Source: Sphingosinicella terrae (GTDB lineage Bacteria; Pseudomonadota; Alphaproteobacteria; Sphingomonadales; Sphingomonadaceae). From it: a stretch of 64,000 bases of DNA. Positions within the stretch are counted from its first letter, which is position 1; the number at the start of each line of letters is the position of its first letter. Shown piece by piece: positions 21,110-29,974 of this stretch. A program made the translations under genes and the position numbers. Location: NCBI RefSeq assembly GCF_003347635.1, contig NZ_QDFY01000015.1:20713-84712 (forward strand), in the 5' to 3' direction. The notes beneath the pieces are model-generated. The model did no database searches, was not told the DNA's origin, and saw only the letters and a program-made list of their open reading frames with translations.

Positions 21110-21844
21110 CTATTCCGGAAAGGATGCGCGCAGCCAGGCTTCGCTGTCCGCCAGACGCGGCTCGTCCCTGAACGCCTCGAGGAAGGCGTCCAGGTTGCGG
21201 TAGCTGGCGAGCACCAGGATCCGCCGGCCGGGATGCGCGGCCACGGCCTCGCGTGTCCGCGCGATCATATAGTCGTCCCATTCGGCCTGTCCCCGCGCGA
21301 ACTCCGGTCCGCCGAGTGCGGCCTGGGCGAGGCCATGAGCGCGCAGCAGGTCGCGCGTGACCCGGTCCTGGCTGTCCGCGGGATGCGTCCAATGTGCCTC
21401 CAGGACGCGGGAGAGCGAGCGGTTCAGGCTGGCGAGATAGGCGGCCGACTCCGGCCGGTCGCGCTCCAGCGCCTCGAAACGGGCCGAAGCCGCCTCGACC
21501 ATGGCGGCGAAGGTCGGGCCGCCGGGCTCCATCGCCGCCGCGGCGACGTTTCGGTGCGCCAGCCACGGCCACACCACAGCCGGATATTCCGGACGCCCCG
21601 GCGTGTCCGTCCGCCGGGCGAGCTCGTCGGGCCGCACCTCGAGCACCACGAGATCGGGGTCGAGTCGGTCCAGGATGTCGCGCAGTCGGCCGTAGGTGAA
21701 GGACGGCTCACGCTCGTGCAGGCGCTGGAGGGCGCCAACGATATAGACGCCGTCGGCGCGCGGATCGACGGATTGTGCCCCTGACGGGGCGGCGGCCGCC
21801 AGTGCGGCGGCGATGGCCGCGAGGAGGAGGGAAGGTCTGATCAT
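21110..21844 (-). CDS. secreted hypothetical protein, possibly TraB/Tiki-like fold
   Basis: The 244-residue product starts with a clear signal peptide (MIRPSLLLAAIAAALAAAAPSGAQ). The next part, GVYIVGALQRLHEREPSFTYGRLRDILDRLDPDLVVLEVRPDEL, resembles the opening of TraB/GumN/ChaN-type (Tiki superfamily) domains, where a strand-His motif is followed by a statement of the partner acidic residues. This assignment is tentative and no catalytic set can be confirmed. It is upstream of the ribosomal promoter on the same strand and probably transcribed separately. Neighbouring genes encode LytTR signalling proteins. Confidence 0.6.
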   Translation of the reverse strand: MIRPSLLLAAIAAALAAAAPSGAQSVDPRADGVYIVGALQRLHEREPSFTYGRLRDILDRLDPDLVVLEVRPDELARRTDTPGRPEYPAVVWPWLAHRNVAAAAMEPGGPTFAAMVEAASARFEALERDRPESAAYLASLNRSLSRVLEAHWTHPADSQDRVTRDLLRAHGLAQAALGGPEFARGQAEWDDYMIARTREAVAAHPGRRILVLASYRNLDAFLEAFRDEPRLADSEAWLRASFPE

Positions 21845-21919
21845 GGTTGCCGCCTATCAGGGCCGGGCGCCCGTCCCAGGCCAAAAGGTGCAGGCGGGAC
21901 CGCCCGTCGGACGAGCGGG

Positions 21920-22753
21920 TCAGCGCCCGCTCAGCCAGGCTGAGATGGCCGTCCGGTAGCGTCGGCTGAGCCTCAGCCTGTGGCCGCTGCGGAGACGGAT
22001 CTCGGCGTCGCCTCGCCCCAGGCTGCGCAGCTCGGCGATCCGGTCGAGGCGGACGATGGCGCCGCGATGCACCCGGGCGAAGGCGTTTGCCGGCAGCATC
22101 TGCTCCAGCCTCGCGAGCGGATCGTCGAGGAGGATGGCCCCCGAAGCGGTGTGCGCCTCCGCATGGTTTCCGGCGGCGCCGATCCACTCCACTTCGTCGA
22201 GCGCAACCAGCCGCACGCCGCCGCGCCGGCGCGCCCGCAAGTGGCCGACGGCGGCGGGCGCCGGCTGCTCCCGGCGATGGGACCACCTGCTCGCCAGCAC
22301 GACGACCGCGTAGAGGATCGCATTGGTACCGAGGTTGCGGACGAACATGATCTCGCCCATCGCCCAGCGCGACGCGATCCGCCCGCCGTCATTGTAGAGC
22401 GGCCAGTAGAGGGCTGCGAACAGCCCGACATGGGCGGCAGCCACGACGGCCAGACCGGCCGCGTACAGCAGGGCGCGCAGGGCTGCGCCCAGGGCGCGCG
22501 CCTCGATCCAGCGGACCGCCAGCAGCATGGGCCAGGTCAGGGCAGCCCAGATCGAGAAGATGGCCAGGCTGTAGCCGAAGGACGGCCACCAATCCTGAGG
22601 CCGGCCGGCGCTCCTCGCCGTCAGATAGCCTTGCAACGCCAAGGCGAAGGCGATGAGCGCCCAGATCAGCAGCACGGCGAGGGCCAGGCGGAGCCGTCGG
22701 GCGCCGGCATCGACAGCGGCACGCTGGCCGCCGAAGGCGGCGCGCTCAGCCAC
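21920..22753 (-). CDS. membrane-anchored LytTR-domain transcriptional regulator
   Basis: The protein of 277 residues has about four hydrophobic helices in residues 25-170 and a C-terminal LytTR DNA-binding domain (VRLVALDEVEWIGAAGNH, then FARVHRGAIVRLDRI and LRSGHRLRLSRRYR). There is no receiver domain, so the membrane part presumably senses the signal directly. It is transcribed with the exported protein gene 21 bases upstream. LytTR proteins bind paired 9-bp imperfect direct repeats; none was identified. Confidence 0.82.
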   Translation of the reverse strand: MAERAAFGGQRAAVDAGARRLRLALAVLLIWALIAFALALQGYLTARSAGRPQDWWPSFGYSLAIFSIWAALTWPMLLAVRWIEARALGAALRALLYAAGLAVVAAAHVGLFAALYWPLYNDGGRIASRWAMGEIMFVRNLGTNAILYAVVVLASRWSHRREQPAPAAVGHLRARRRGGVRLVALDEVEWIGAAGNHAEAHTASGAILLDDPLARLEQMLPANAFARVHRGAIVRLDRIAELRSLGRGDAEIRLRSGHRLRLSRRYRTAISAWLSGR

Positions 22754-22774
22754 GATGCTCGCGACGACGACTGA

Positions 22775-23668
22775 TCATTGCCGCCCCTCGCCGGTCCCGA
22801 CGATCTCCGATTCGATCGCGCGTCGGATCTCGGCGCGGACGGCCTGGCTGTAGAAGTTGTGCGGGCTGCTATAGAGTCCGCGCAGGAAGGCGAGGTCCCA
22901 GCGGGTCAGGGTGATCGGTATCACGCTTCCTTCCGGAGCCTCCAGCACGGTGAGGATGGTTGGCGCGCGGAGCGCACCAAGCCCCGAGGGGTCGAGGCGG
23001 GCATAGGCCCGCATCGCCGCATAATCGGCCAGCTGCGTGGTCGAGAGGCCGCTGAGGGCGCCCGACTCCACCACCACCATCGCCGCCGCGAACTGCGGGC
23101 GAGCGGCCGCGGTGATTCGGGAACCCGGCGTGATCGTCCGGTTGACGACGAGGTCGCTGCCGCCATCCGATTGCAGCTCGACCCCGCTGGCATTGCGGGG
23201 CGGCCCCTGCACATGCCAGGCGGCAGCCGGGCCCGGCCCGCGCGTCAGCCGGCGGATCGCCGGCGAGGAGAGCCCGCTGAAATAGTAGGAATGGCGTTGC
23301 CTCAGCCCCTCGAGGAAGGCCCTTTTGTTCGGGGTCACGGCCACCACGACGTTGGGCGTGCAATCGGCGTCGCCCACCGCGAGTCCCGCCCCTTCCGCGA
23401 CCTGGCGCATCCGCCGCGCCACCGCGCTGCGCTGGCTCTCGGAGAGGCCGACGGCGACGGGGCAGACGCCGATCTCGAAACGGCCGATCTGGGTCCGCGG
23501 CGGCGCCGCGGTCAGCGCCGCGACGAAGTCCCGGATCTGGGCTTCGACCTCCGGGTTGCCGGTAACGAGGATGTCCGGACTGCCTGGGGGCGGCGGATCC
23601 TGCGCCGCCGCCGGCGCGGCGAGAGCTATCGCGACCGCGTTCAGGCAGGAAGGAAAGACTTTCGGCAT
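22775..23668 (-). CDS. exported protein of unknown function
   Basis: The chosen ATG at 23668 begins a signal peptide (MPKVFPSCLNAVAIALAAPAAAQ). A GTG at 23818 would add 50 residues lacking signal-peptide character. The mature part opens with PDILVTGNPEVEAQIRDFV and has three Cys residues and no recognised catalytic motif. Proteins of this general type with an ILVTG segment after the signal peptide are common in sphingomonads, but the function is unknown. It precedes the membrane LytTR gene and is divergent from the protease gene. Confidence 0.65.
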   Translation of the reverse strand: MPKVFPSCLNAVAIALAAPAAAQDPPPPGSPDILVTGNPEVEAQIRDFVAALTAAPPRTQIGRFEIGVCPVAVGLSESQRSAVARRMRQVAEGAGLAVGDADCTPNVVVAVTPNKRAFLEGLRQRHSYYFSGLSSPAIRRLTRGPGPAAAWHVQGPPRNASGVELQSDGGSDLVVNRTITPGSRITAAARPQFAAAMVVVESGALSGLSTTQLADYAAMRAYARLDPSGLGALRAPTILTVLEAPEGSVIPITLTRWDLAFLRGLYSSPHNFYSQAVRAEIRRAIESEIVGTGEGRQ

Positions 23669-23921
23669 CGGTTCGGCCTCACCTCGAGTCACTGTGCCTG
23701 GAAATGCGAGCGAAGTCTTGCGCAGGCAAGTTCGCCGAGCCGAATCGACTACGGCCCTGATCGAAAACGGGACGTGCCGACCCTCGATTCCATTGACCCT
23801 GTTCCTGCTTTGTGCCACCTTGGCAGATGGCTCGACTCCCCGTCAAGCTACGCGATCTGCGTTGGTCCGAAATCAACTTGGTTCGCGTGCGAAACGGTGG
23901 GGTCCCGACCAGATCGGGGGT

Positions 23922-25010
23922 ATGATGAAGCTCCGCTCCGTTCTTCTCCTTCTGCTGCTCGGCACGTCGTCCGCAGCTTCCGCCGTCGACTGGCATTGGC
24001 TGGGGACCTGGGGCGAAGGCCGAGAGAGCTTCAATGCCTACATCGAGAACGAATCGGCCGACAATGACGGCAAGACGGTGATCTGGGGCTGGGTCTTCAC
24101 CCACAGGATCGCGCCCGACGCGGACGGCGAGGTCGCCTCAAGGGCCTTCTTCGCCTGGGACTGTCGGGCGCGGCGCTACGCCGTCGGCGAGCGCACGCGT
24201 TTCGACGCGGAGGCCCGCGAGATCGGGGTCACCGATCATAGCGCCGACGGCGTCCAGGTCCCGCAGACCATGAGCCTGGGCCAGGCCATGCTGGAGGTCG
24301 TCTGCGGCGAGACGGCAGCGCGCGAAAGCGGCATTACCGATCCCCTCGCCCATTCGCTGGCCGCGTTCGAGGCCGGAGGCGCCCACGCGGCGGCCGAAGG
24401 ATCGGGCCTTTCCTCCGGCACCGGCTTCTTCATCGGCGCCGCCGGGCACGTTCTCACCAGCTATCATGTCGTCGAGGGCGCCCGCCGCATCGGCTGCCGC
24501 ACCGTGGACGGGCAGGTGCACGATGCGCGCGTCGTCCGGTCGAGCGCGGCGACCGACCTGGCCCTGCTCCAGGTCGACCGGCGCCCCACGCACTATCTCG
24601 GCTTCGCGCCTGCCGGCTCGGCGCGCGAGGGCGACCGGGTCTTCACCATCGGCTTTCCGGCGGTGCAGATGCTGGGCAGCGAGCCCCGCTTCACCGACGG
24701 CACGATCAGCGCGCTCTCGGTGGCCGGCGAGAATTCCTTCCTTCAGACGTCGATCCCAATCCAGCCCGGCAACTCGGGCGGTCCGGTGGTCACCGAATCG
24801 GGCCAGGTGGTGGGGATCATCTCCGCAACCGCCGCGATCGAGCCCTTCTACAGCAACACCGGGGCCTTGCCTCAGAACGTCAACTGGGCCGTCAAGGCCG
24901 AATATGCGGCGCCTTTGCTCGCCCCTGCGCCGCCGGCGACGCCGCGCACGCGCGAGCAGGCGATTGCGCTGGTGCGAAGCTCGGTCTGCCTGATCGTGGC
25001 GGAGCAATGA
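23922..25010 (+). CDS. exported trypsin-like serine protease with N-terminal adhesin-E-like domain
   Basis: A signal peptide (MMKLRSVLLLLLLGTSSAASA) is followed by about 90 residues resembling surface-adhesin-E-type domains (WHWLGTWGEGRESFNAYIEN ... WDCRARRYAVGE). A DegP/trypsin fold comes next, with the catalytic triad visible: His in LTSYHVVEGA, Asp in SAATDLALLQ and Ser in QPGNSGGPVV. No PDZ domain is present, so it is shorter than DegP. The ATG at 23922 or the next at 23925 may be used. The gene is immediately upstream of a LytS/LytR pair and may be envelope-stress related. Confidence 0.85.
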   Translation: MMKLRSVLLLLLLGTSSAASAVDWHWLGTWGEGRESFNAYIENESADNDGKTVIWGWVFTHRIAPDADGEVASRAFFAWDCRARRYAVGERTRFDAEAREIGVTDHSADGVQVPQTMSLGQAMLEVVCGETAARESGITDPLAHSLAAFEAGGAHAAAEGSGLSSGTGFFIGAAGHVLTSYHVVEGARRIGCRTVDGQVHDARVVRSSAATDLALLQVDRRPTHYLGFAPAGSAREGDRVFTIGFPAVQMLGSEPRFTDGTISALSVAGENSFLQTSIPIQPGNSGGPVVTESGQVVGIISATAAIEPFYSNTGALPQNVNWAVKAEYAAPLLAPAPPATPRTREQAIALVRSSVCLIVAEQ

Positions 25011-25158
25011 CCGGGGCGGCGCTCCGCCGATGCGTTCGTTCGCATGGCGCGTACGCACCCCGTCATCAGGTTTGATCAGGCCCGAGCCCGGCGCCTCGCG
25101 CGCGGCGGCGCCTCTGTGGCGGAATGACCGGCACCGCATCTTCCGGCATAAGGGTGCC

Positions 25159-26235
25159 GTGGACGGGGACGAGCGGCTTTGGCTGGATGCGCGCGGCTGG
25201 GCAAAGGTCGCGGCCTTGTGGGCGGGCATTTCGATCGCGTGGACGCCCGCAACCTTGCTCATCGGCCCCGGGGCCGTCTTCGAGGTAGCGGCGCTGGGTT
25301 CGGCGCTGCTGCTGAATCTGATCCATTTCGCGCCATGGGCGCTCTCGGTGCCCTGGTTTCTCGCCCTCGCACGCCGTTTTCCGATCGGCGTCGGCCCCAG
25401 CGGGCGCCGCCATGTCGCGCTGTTCGCCTTGCTCTCGCTGGCCGTCGTGCCGCTGTTCACCGCGGCGGGCACGGCCGTCTCGCGCCTCCTGCTGGGCGCA
25501 GCGGGGGGCTTGGGTCCGGGCGAAGCACTCGCCGGCTTCTGGCAAGCCGTCCTGATCACCGGCCTTTTCGCCTTTCCCACCTATCTGGCCCTGGTCGCGA
25601 TCGGACAGACGATGGCGTTCGTGGAGCGCGATCGGCGCCGCGAGCGTCTCTTGTCGAAGGCCCGCGCCGACGCCTTGCGGGTCCAGGTCGCTCCGCACTT
25701 CCTGTTCAATGCGCTGAACGCGATCTCGGCGCTCGGCTATTCCGATCCGGCCCAGGCGGATCGCGCCATGGTCAGGCTCGCAGCGCTGCTTCGCGCGACG
25801 CTGGAACGTCCGGAGCGAACATCGCTTCGTGACGAGCTGATGCTGATCTGCGATCAGGTCGAGCTTCACCGCTTGCTGCTCGGCGACCGGCTGACCTTCG
25901 ATCTCGAAGTCGAGGCCGATGCCTGGAAAGGAGAGGTGCCGGCACTGCTGCTCCAGCCGCTGGTCGAGAACGCCCTCGTCCACGGCCTTTCCCGGCTTCC
26001 CGAGGGAGGGCGCCTCACCATTGTCGCTACGCGCGATTGCGATGATTTGATCATCGAGATCGCGAACGACGCGCCGGCACGCGCCGGAGAGTCGCCGAGG
26101 CCCCGGATCGGCATCGCCAACGTCGAAGCCCGGCTCGCTGTGGCCCATCCCGGCCGGTCGACGCTCGACTTCGGGCTCGCCGGCGGCAGGGCACGGACGG
26201 TCCTGCGCCTGCCTTTCGTCGCCGAATCCTCATGA
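25159..26235 (+). CDS. LytS-type sensor histidine kinase
   Basis: Several membrane helices (residues 15-165) precede a His-kinase domain with the phospho-acceptor motif PHFLFNALNAIS and an ATPase N-box LLLQPLVENALVHGL. The G-box text is PRIGIANVEARL. The GTG at 25159 is preferred because AAGGG lies five bases upstream. An ATG at 25030 would add 43 residues that look non-coding. The stop overlaps the next start (ATGA), so kinase and response regulator are translationally coupled. Confidence 0.88.
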   Translation: MDGDERLWLDARGWAKVAALWAGISIAWTPATLLIGPGAVFEVAALGSALLLNLIHFAPWALSVPWFLALARRFPIGVGPSGRRHVALFALLSLAVVPLFTAAGTAVSRLLLGAAGGLGPGEALAGFWQAVLITGLFAFPTYLALVAIGQTMAFVERDRRRERLLSKARADALRVQVAPHFLFNALNAISALGYSDPAQADRAMVRLAALLRATLERPERTSLRDELMLICDQVELHRLLLGDRLTFDLEVEADAWKGEVPALLLQPLVENALVHGLSRLPEGGRLTIVATRDCDDLIIEIANDAPARAGESPRPRIGIANVEARLAVAHPGRSTLDFGLAGGRARTVLRLPFVAESS

Positions 26236-26954
26236 TCCGCGCGGCGATGATCGAGGATGTGGCGCTCGCCCGCGATCGGCTGCGTCACATGCTCCAGGTC
26301 CACGGCGATCTGCGGCTGGTCGGCGAGGCCGGCGACATGAAGCGCGGCGCCGCCCTCATCCGCTCGGCCGAGCCCGACCTGCTCTTCCTCGACGTCACTC
26401 TGCCCGACGGCGAAGGGCCGGACCTGATCCGCGGCCTGCCCCGCGAGCAGCGCCCGCTGGTCATCTTCCTCACCGCGCGCGCCGACCACGCCCTCCCCGC
26501 CTTCGAGGTCGAAGCGATCGATTATCTGCTGAAGCCGGTCGGCGAGGAGGCGCTGGCGAGGGCGCTCGATCGTGCGCGACGCCGCTTGGCCGCCGGAACC
26601 GAGGCGCACGCCCCATCGAGGCATATCGCCGTTCGCGATGGGAGCCGAACCGATCTGGTGCCGATCGACGCGATCGATCTTGTCGAGGCGGCGGGCCATT
26701 ATCTTTGCATCCACGCCGACGGACGGGTGCATCTGCTTCGCGAGGCGCTGGCGGTCCTCGCCGATCGGCTCGGCCCGGCCGGTTTCGTTCGCGTCCACCG
26801 GTCCGCGCTCGTCCGCGCCGGAGCCGTCGAGACGATAACCGAAAGGCGCAATGGCGACGCCGACCTGCGGCTGCGCAGCGGCGCCACGGTGCCGCTGAGC
26901 CGAACCCATCGTCCGGCGCTGGAGCGGGCGCTCGGGCGCAAGAGCGGTTTCTAG
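26232..26954 (+). CDS. LytR-type response regulator (receiver plus LytTR)
   Basis: Residues 1-115 form a receiver domain with phospho-acceptor Asp in LLFLDVTLPDGEG and the conserved Lys in DYLLKPV. Residues 130-240 form a LytTR DNA-binding domain (IDLVEAAGHYLCIHADG, FVRVHRSALVRAGAVE, SGATVPLSRTHRPAL). It pairs with the kinase encoded immediately upstream. Together with the membrane LytTR protein at 21920-22753 this places two LytTR systems within 5 kb. Confidence 0.92.
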   Translation: MIRAAMIEDVALARDRLRHMLQVHGDLRLVGEAGDMKRGAALIRSAEPDLLFLDVTLPDGEGPDLIRGLPREQRPLVIFLTARADHALPAFEVEAIDYLLKPVGEEALARALDRARRRLAAGTEAHAPSRHIAVRDGSRTDLVPIDAIDLVEAAGHYLCIHADGRVHLLREALAVLADRLGPAGFVRVHRSALVRAGAVETITERRNGDADLRLRSGATVPLSRTHRPALERALGRKSGF

Positions 26955-26996
26955 TCGGATGGGACCAGTCAATCGCGGCAAACCAAGACGCTGACC

Positions 26997-27023
26997 GGAT
27001 GATCTGAGGCAATCAGATCATCC
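26997..27023 (+). terminator. strong hairpin after the LytR-type gene
   Basis: GGATGATCTGA (26997-27007) and TCAGATCATCC (27013-27023) form a perfect 11-bp stem with a five-base loop, 43 bases after the stop codon. No T-run follows, so it may be a processing or pausing hairpin rather than a classic terminator. Confidence 0.45.
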
Positions 27024-27163
27024 CGCCTGGTCGCGTCGTGCGGGAGACGCTGGTCCCGGCTCGTGCCTTGCGGCGCACGGCTGGCGCCCGGACTGGTCCG
27101 CCGCCCTTGTCTCTGAGGTACGAGCAGCCGCACGGGGCGGCGGATGTTCGACCGGAGGCCGCC

Positions 27164-28429
27164 ATGCTCCCCTTCCGACTGCTTGCCGCTCTGCTTCTCG
27201 CCGCCACGCCCGCCTTCGCCTTGCAGCGTCCCGCTGCCGAAGCACCGGCGCCGGCGCTCGAGCTGCGCGGAGGGCTGTGGTTCGACGGCGAGCGCTTCTC
27301 GCCCGGCTCCTGGTATTCGATCGACGGCAGACTGACGGCGAGCCGGCCGGAAAGGATCGACGCCGTCCTCGACCTCACTGGCCGCTTCATCCTCCCGTCG
27401 CTCATCGAGGCGCACAATCACGACGCCCAAAGCGGTCGATTTGGCGCGATTTCCAATGCCAAGAACATGCATGCGGGCATATTCCATTCGATCCAGCTCT
27501 GCTCGCGACCGTCCGCGCGGGAGGACTATGGCGGATTCTTCGGCCAACCGGGGATGATGACGGTGCGCTATGCGGAGGCCTGCCTCTCCGCCGCGGACGG
27601 CCACCCCCTCGGCATCGCCTTGGCGTCCTCCCGGCAGTTCGGAATCGAGATGGAGCCGGCGGAGGCGCGGCGCTTCTACGATCCCGTCGACACGCTTGCG
27701 GATCTGGACCGCCTGTGGCCGGAATTGCTGGAGCGTAGGCCGCGCCTCATCAAGATCATCCTCATCAACAGCGAGCGGCGTGCCCAGGAGCTCGCCGACC
27801 CGTCCACCTTCGGCTTTCGCGGAATCGATCCGGCCCTGGTCGTTCCGATCGTCGAACGCGCCCACCGGGCCGGCATTCGCGTCGTCGCCCACGCCGACAC
27901 TGCGGCGGACTTCGCTATCGCCGTCCGGGCCGGAGCCGACATCATCGCCCATTTGCCGGGCTACCGGATCGCCCCTGGGATGAACGCGGCCAATTACCGT
28001 CTTTCCGACGCCATCGTCGCCGAAGCCGCCCGGCGCGGAACCATCGTCATCACCACCGCCGGCGTCGCCCGGCACGACATGGCGCGCAGGCCGGAAAACG
28101 CCGCGACCCTGCAGGCGCTCCAGCGCGAAAATCTCCGCCTCCTTCGTGATGCGGGCGTCACGCTCGCGCTCGGCAGCGACGATGTGATGGGCACGGTGGT
28201 GGACGAGCTCGTCTATCTCGACGGGCTCGGCATCTTTCCCCGGGGAGAGCTGCTCCGCCGCGCCACCGCCGATACCGCCCGCGCCATGTTCCCGGAGGCA
28301 GCGATCGGCCGCTTCGCCGAGGGCGCCGAGGCGAACCTGCTCGCCTTCGATGGCGATCCGACGGTGGATATCGAGATCCTGCGCCGTCCGGTGCTGCGGG
28401 TGCAGCGGGGAATGGTGCTCGGCCGGTGA
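27164..28429 (+). CDS. exported amidohydrolase-superfamily metal-dependent hydrolase
   Basis: The ATG at 27164 follows GGAGG by five bases and opens a signal peptide (MLPFRLLAALLLAATPAFA). The hydrolase core shows the strand-1 motif IEAHNHDAQ, KIILINSERR, the strand-5 His in VVAHADTAAD, IIAHLPGY and the terminal LALGSDDV aspartate. It lacks the strict HXH pair (HNH is present). The substrate is unknown; members of this group act on dipeptides or cyclic amides. The protein has 421 residues. Its stop is followed by about 200 bases with no recognised gene. Confidence 0.8.
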   Translation: MLPFRLLAALLLAATPAFALQRPAAEAPAPALELRGGLWFDGERFSPGSWYSIDGRLTASRPERIDAVLDLTGRFILPSLIEAHNHDAQSGRFGAISNAKNMHAGIFHSIQLCSRPSAREDYGGFFGQPGMMTVRYAEACLSAADGHPLGIALASSRQFGIEMEPAEARRFYDPVDTLADLDRLWPELLERRPRLIKIILINSERRAQELADPSTFGFRGIDPALVVPIVERAHRAGIRVVAHADTAADFAIAVRAGADIIAHLPGYRIAPGMNAANYRLSDAIVAEAARRGTIVITTAGVARHDMARRPENAATLQALQRENLRLLRDAGVTLALGSDDVMGTVVDELVYLDGLGIFPRGELLRRATADTARAMFPEAAIGRFAEGAEANLLAFDGDPTVDIEILRRPVLRVQRGMVLGR

Positions 28430-28627
28430 CAGAATCTTCGTTTCATGCGCGAGAAGGCGAGGCGTGAGCCTGGTGATCCGAGCGCTCGCGGCCGATTTCC
28501 AGGGCGGAGATCGACCCCGTCGCCGGCCGTGCAGGCGGGCGCCCGGCCGGCGCCGCCGGGACTCGCGACCGGTCCGGTGTCGCTCCATCGCGCTTGGTGC
28601 TGGCCGCCGCCAGGTGCCTTCCCGGCT

Positions 28628-28807
28628 CTATCGCAGCTTCGCGATCCGAATGCCGTCGGTCCTGGCGCGGTCCTCGACCGATTCCTCGCTGCGGGTCAGG
28701 GCCTTGGCGATTGCCTTGAGCCCCATGCCCTTGCCGGCCAGCACGCGCAGCTTCGCGATTTCCTCGCTCGTCCAGGGCTGGCGATGACGGACGAACGGAC
28801 GCGCCAT
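28628..28807 (-). CDS. small Myb/SANT-like helix-turn-helix protein (59 residues)
   Basis: This 59-residue product (MARPFVRHRQPWTSEEIAKL onwards) contains WTSEEIAKLRVLAGKGMGLKA and IAKALTRSEESVEDRARTDG, resembling the small Myb/SANT or GcrA-like trihelical DNA-binding fold. Its ATG shares one base with the stop of the upstream 36-codon gene (TGATG), so the pair is coupled. Codon use is normal for this genome. The function is unknown; such proteins are common in sphingomonads. Confidence 0.72.
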   Translation of the reverse strand: MARPFVRHRQPWTSEEIAKLRVLAGKGMGLKAIAKALTRSEESVEDRARTDGIRIAKLR

Positions 28808-28917
28808 CAGGTCCTTGCCACCACGCCCTTGGTCGAGGGATTGGCGGCGATCTTCTTCGCCACCTCCTTCTTCGGCTTGCGGGCCTCCTTGTTGCTCTTC
28901 TTCTGCCCCTTGGCCAT
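28807..28917 (-). CDS. very small basic conserved protein (36 residues)
   Basis: The product is MAKGQKKSNKEARKPKKEVA followed by KKIAANPSTKGVVART. The opening MAKGQ(K/R)(K/S)NKEARKPKKE is a recurring motif among tiny Lys-rich proteins of unknown function in Alpha- and other Proteobacteria. It overlaps the start of the 59-codon gene downstream. Its role may be nucleic-acid binding given the charge, but nothing in the sequence proves it. Confidence 0.68.
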   Translation of the reverse strand: MAKGQKKSNKEARKPKKEVAKKIAANPSTKGVVART

Positions 28918-29004
28918 GACTGCTCTCCTCGCCGGAAGGTCCGGCGACGCGTTCCTAGCCCAGCCCGGCCCATAGGACTAGCGCCGCATGGTGGCGCCGG
29001 CCGT

Positions 29005-29874
29005 CTAGGCGGCGGCCTCCCCCTCGAGCCATTCGCGAAAGACGCGCATCGCCGCTGTCTCGCGCCGTGAATTCAGCCGGGTCAGCCAATAGCGGCCGGC
29101 CGGGAGCGCGATCGCGAACGGCTGTACGAGCCGTTCGGCCGACAACTCGTTCGCGAACATCACCGGCGGCGCGAGCGCGATGCCATGGCCGGACAAAGCC
29201 GCGGCGATCATCAGGGCCGAACTGTCGAAGACCGGCCCGCGCAGCGGCGGACTGGCGGCGCCGGCCAGCGCGAACCAACGCGGCCATTCGTCGGCGCGGT
29301 AGGAGCGCAGCAGCGTCTCACGCTGCAGGTCGGCGGGCGCCTTGAGACGCGCCGCCACCGGCGGCGCGGCGAGCGGCGCGAGAGGCGCGTCCAGAATCGG
29401 CACGGCCTGGGTGCCGTGCCAGGCGCCGTCGCCATAGCGGATCGCGCAGTCGAGGCCCTCGCCGGCGAGGTCGACGCGGTTGTTGTTGGTCATCAGCCGC
29501 AGGTCGATGCCGGGATGATCGCGCGCGAAGCGGTGGAGACGGGGAAGGAGCCAACCCACCGCGAAGGTGCCGATCACGCCGACATTGAGCACCTCGCGGA
29601 AGCGGCCGCCGACGAACAGGTCGAGCGTGGCTCCGACCCGATCGAAGCTCTCGGCGAGCACCGGGACGAGCGCGGCGCCCTCGTCGGTCAGGGCGAGACC
29701 GCGGGGCAACCGGCGGAACAGCCGCGCGCCGAGACGCTGCTCGAGCAGGGCGACCTGATGGCTGACCGCGCCCTGGCTGACGCATAGTTCGATGGCGGCG
29801 CGGGTGAAGTTGAGATGGCGGGCGGCGGCCTCGAAGGCGCGGAGCTGGTTGAGCGGGAGCTGGGCGCGTTCCAT
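29005..29874 (-). CDS. AmpR-like LysR-family regulator of the divergent beta-lactamase
   Basis: The 289-residue protein begins MERAQLPLNQLRAFEAAARH and contains the helix-turn-helix NFTRAAIELCVSQGAVSHQVA with LEQRLGARLFRRLPRGLALTDEG, very close to AmpR. The effector-binding domain follows (VGVIGTFAVGWLLPRLHRF). AmpR responds to muropeptides and switches a divergent beta-lactamase gene. Here a B3 metallo-beta-lactamase starts 101 bases away in the opposite direction. The ATG at 29874 fits the usual length of about 290 residues; longer alternative starts read into the intergenic region. Confidence 0.9.
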   Translation of the reverse strand: MERAQLPLNQLRAFEAAARHLNFTRAAIELCVSQGAVSHQVALLEQRLGARLFRRLPRGLALTDEGAALVPVLAESFDRVGATLDLFVGGRFREVLNVGVIGTFAVGWLLPRLHRFARDHPGIDLRLMTNNNRVDLAGEGLDCAIRYGDGAWHGTQAVPILDAPLAPLAAPPVAARLKAPADLQRETLLRSYRADEWPRWFALAGAASPPLRGPVFDSSALMIAAALSGHGIALAPPVMFANELSAERLVQPFAIALPAGRYWLTRLNSRRETAAMRVFREWLEGEAAA

Positions 29875-29881
29875 GGCCGAT

Positions 29882-29900
29882 CCATGAATGCTTCTCATGG
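29882..29900. promoter_or_regulatory. T-N11-A LysR-type operator between ampR-like gene and beta-lactamase
   Basis: CCATGA (29882-29887) and TCATGG (29895-29900) are a perfect inverted repeat with a seven-base spacer. Its core is exactly T-N11-A (T29885, A29897), the LysR consensus geometry. It lies 8 bases before the regulator start and 75 bases before the beta-lactamase start, a suitable place for autoregulation and activation. Confidence 0.7.
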
Positions 29901-29974
29901 CTTCGTCGAGAGAAGATGCTTTGTGCCCTCGGACGGTAGCGGGCATCGATCGGCGACCGGCAAGGGAGGCCAGG

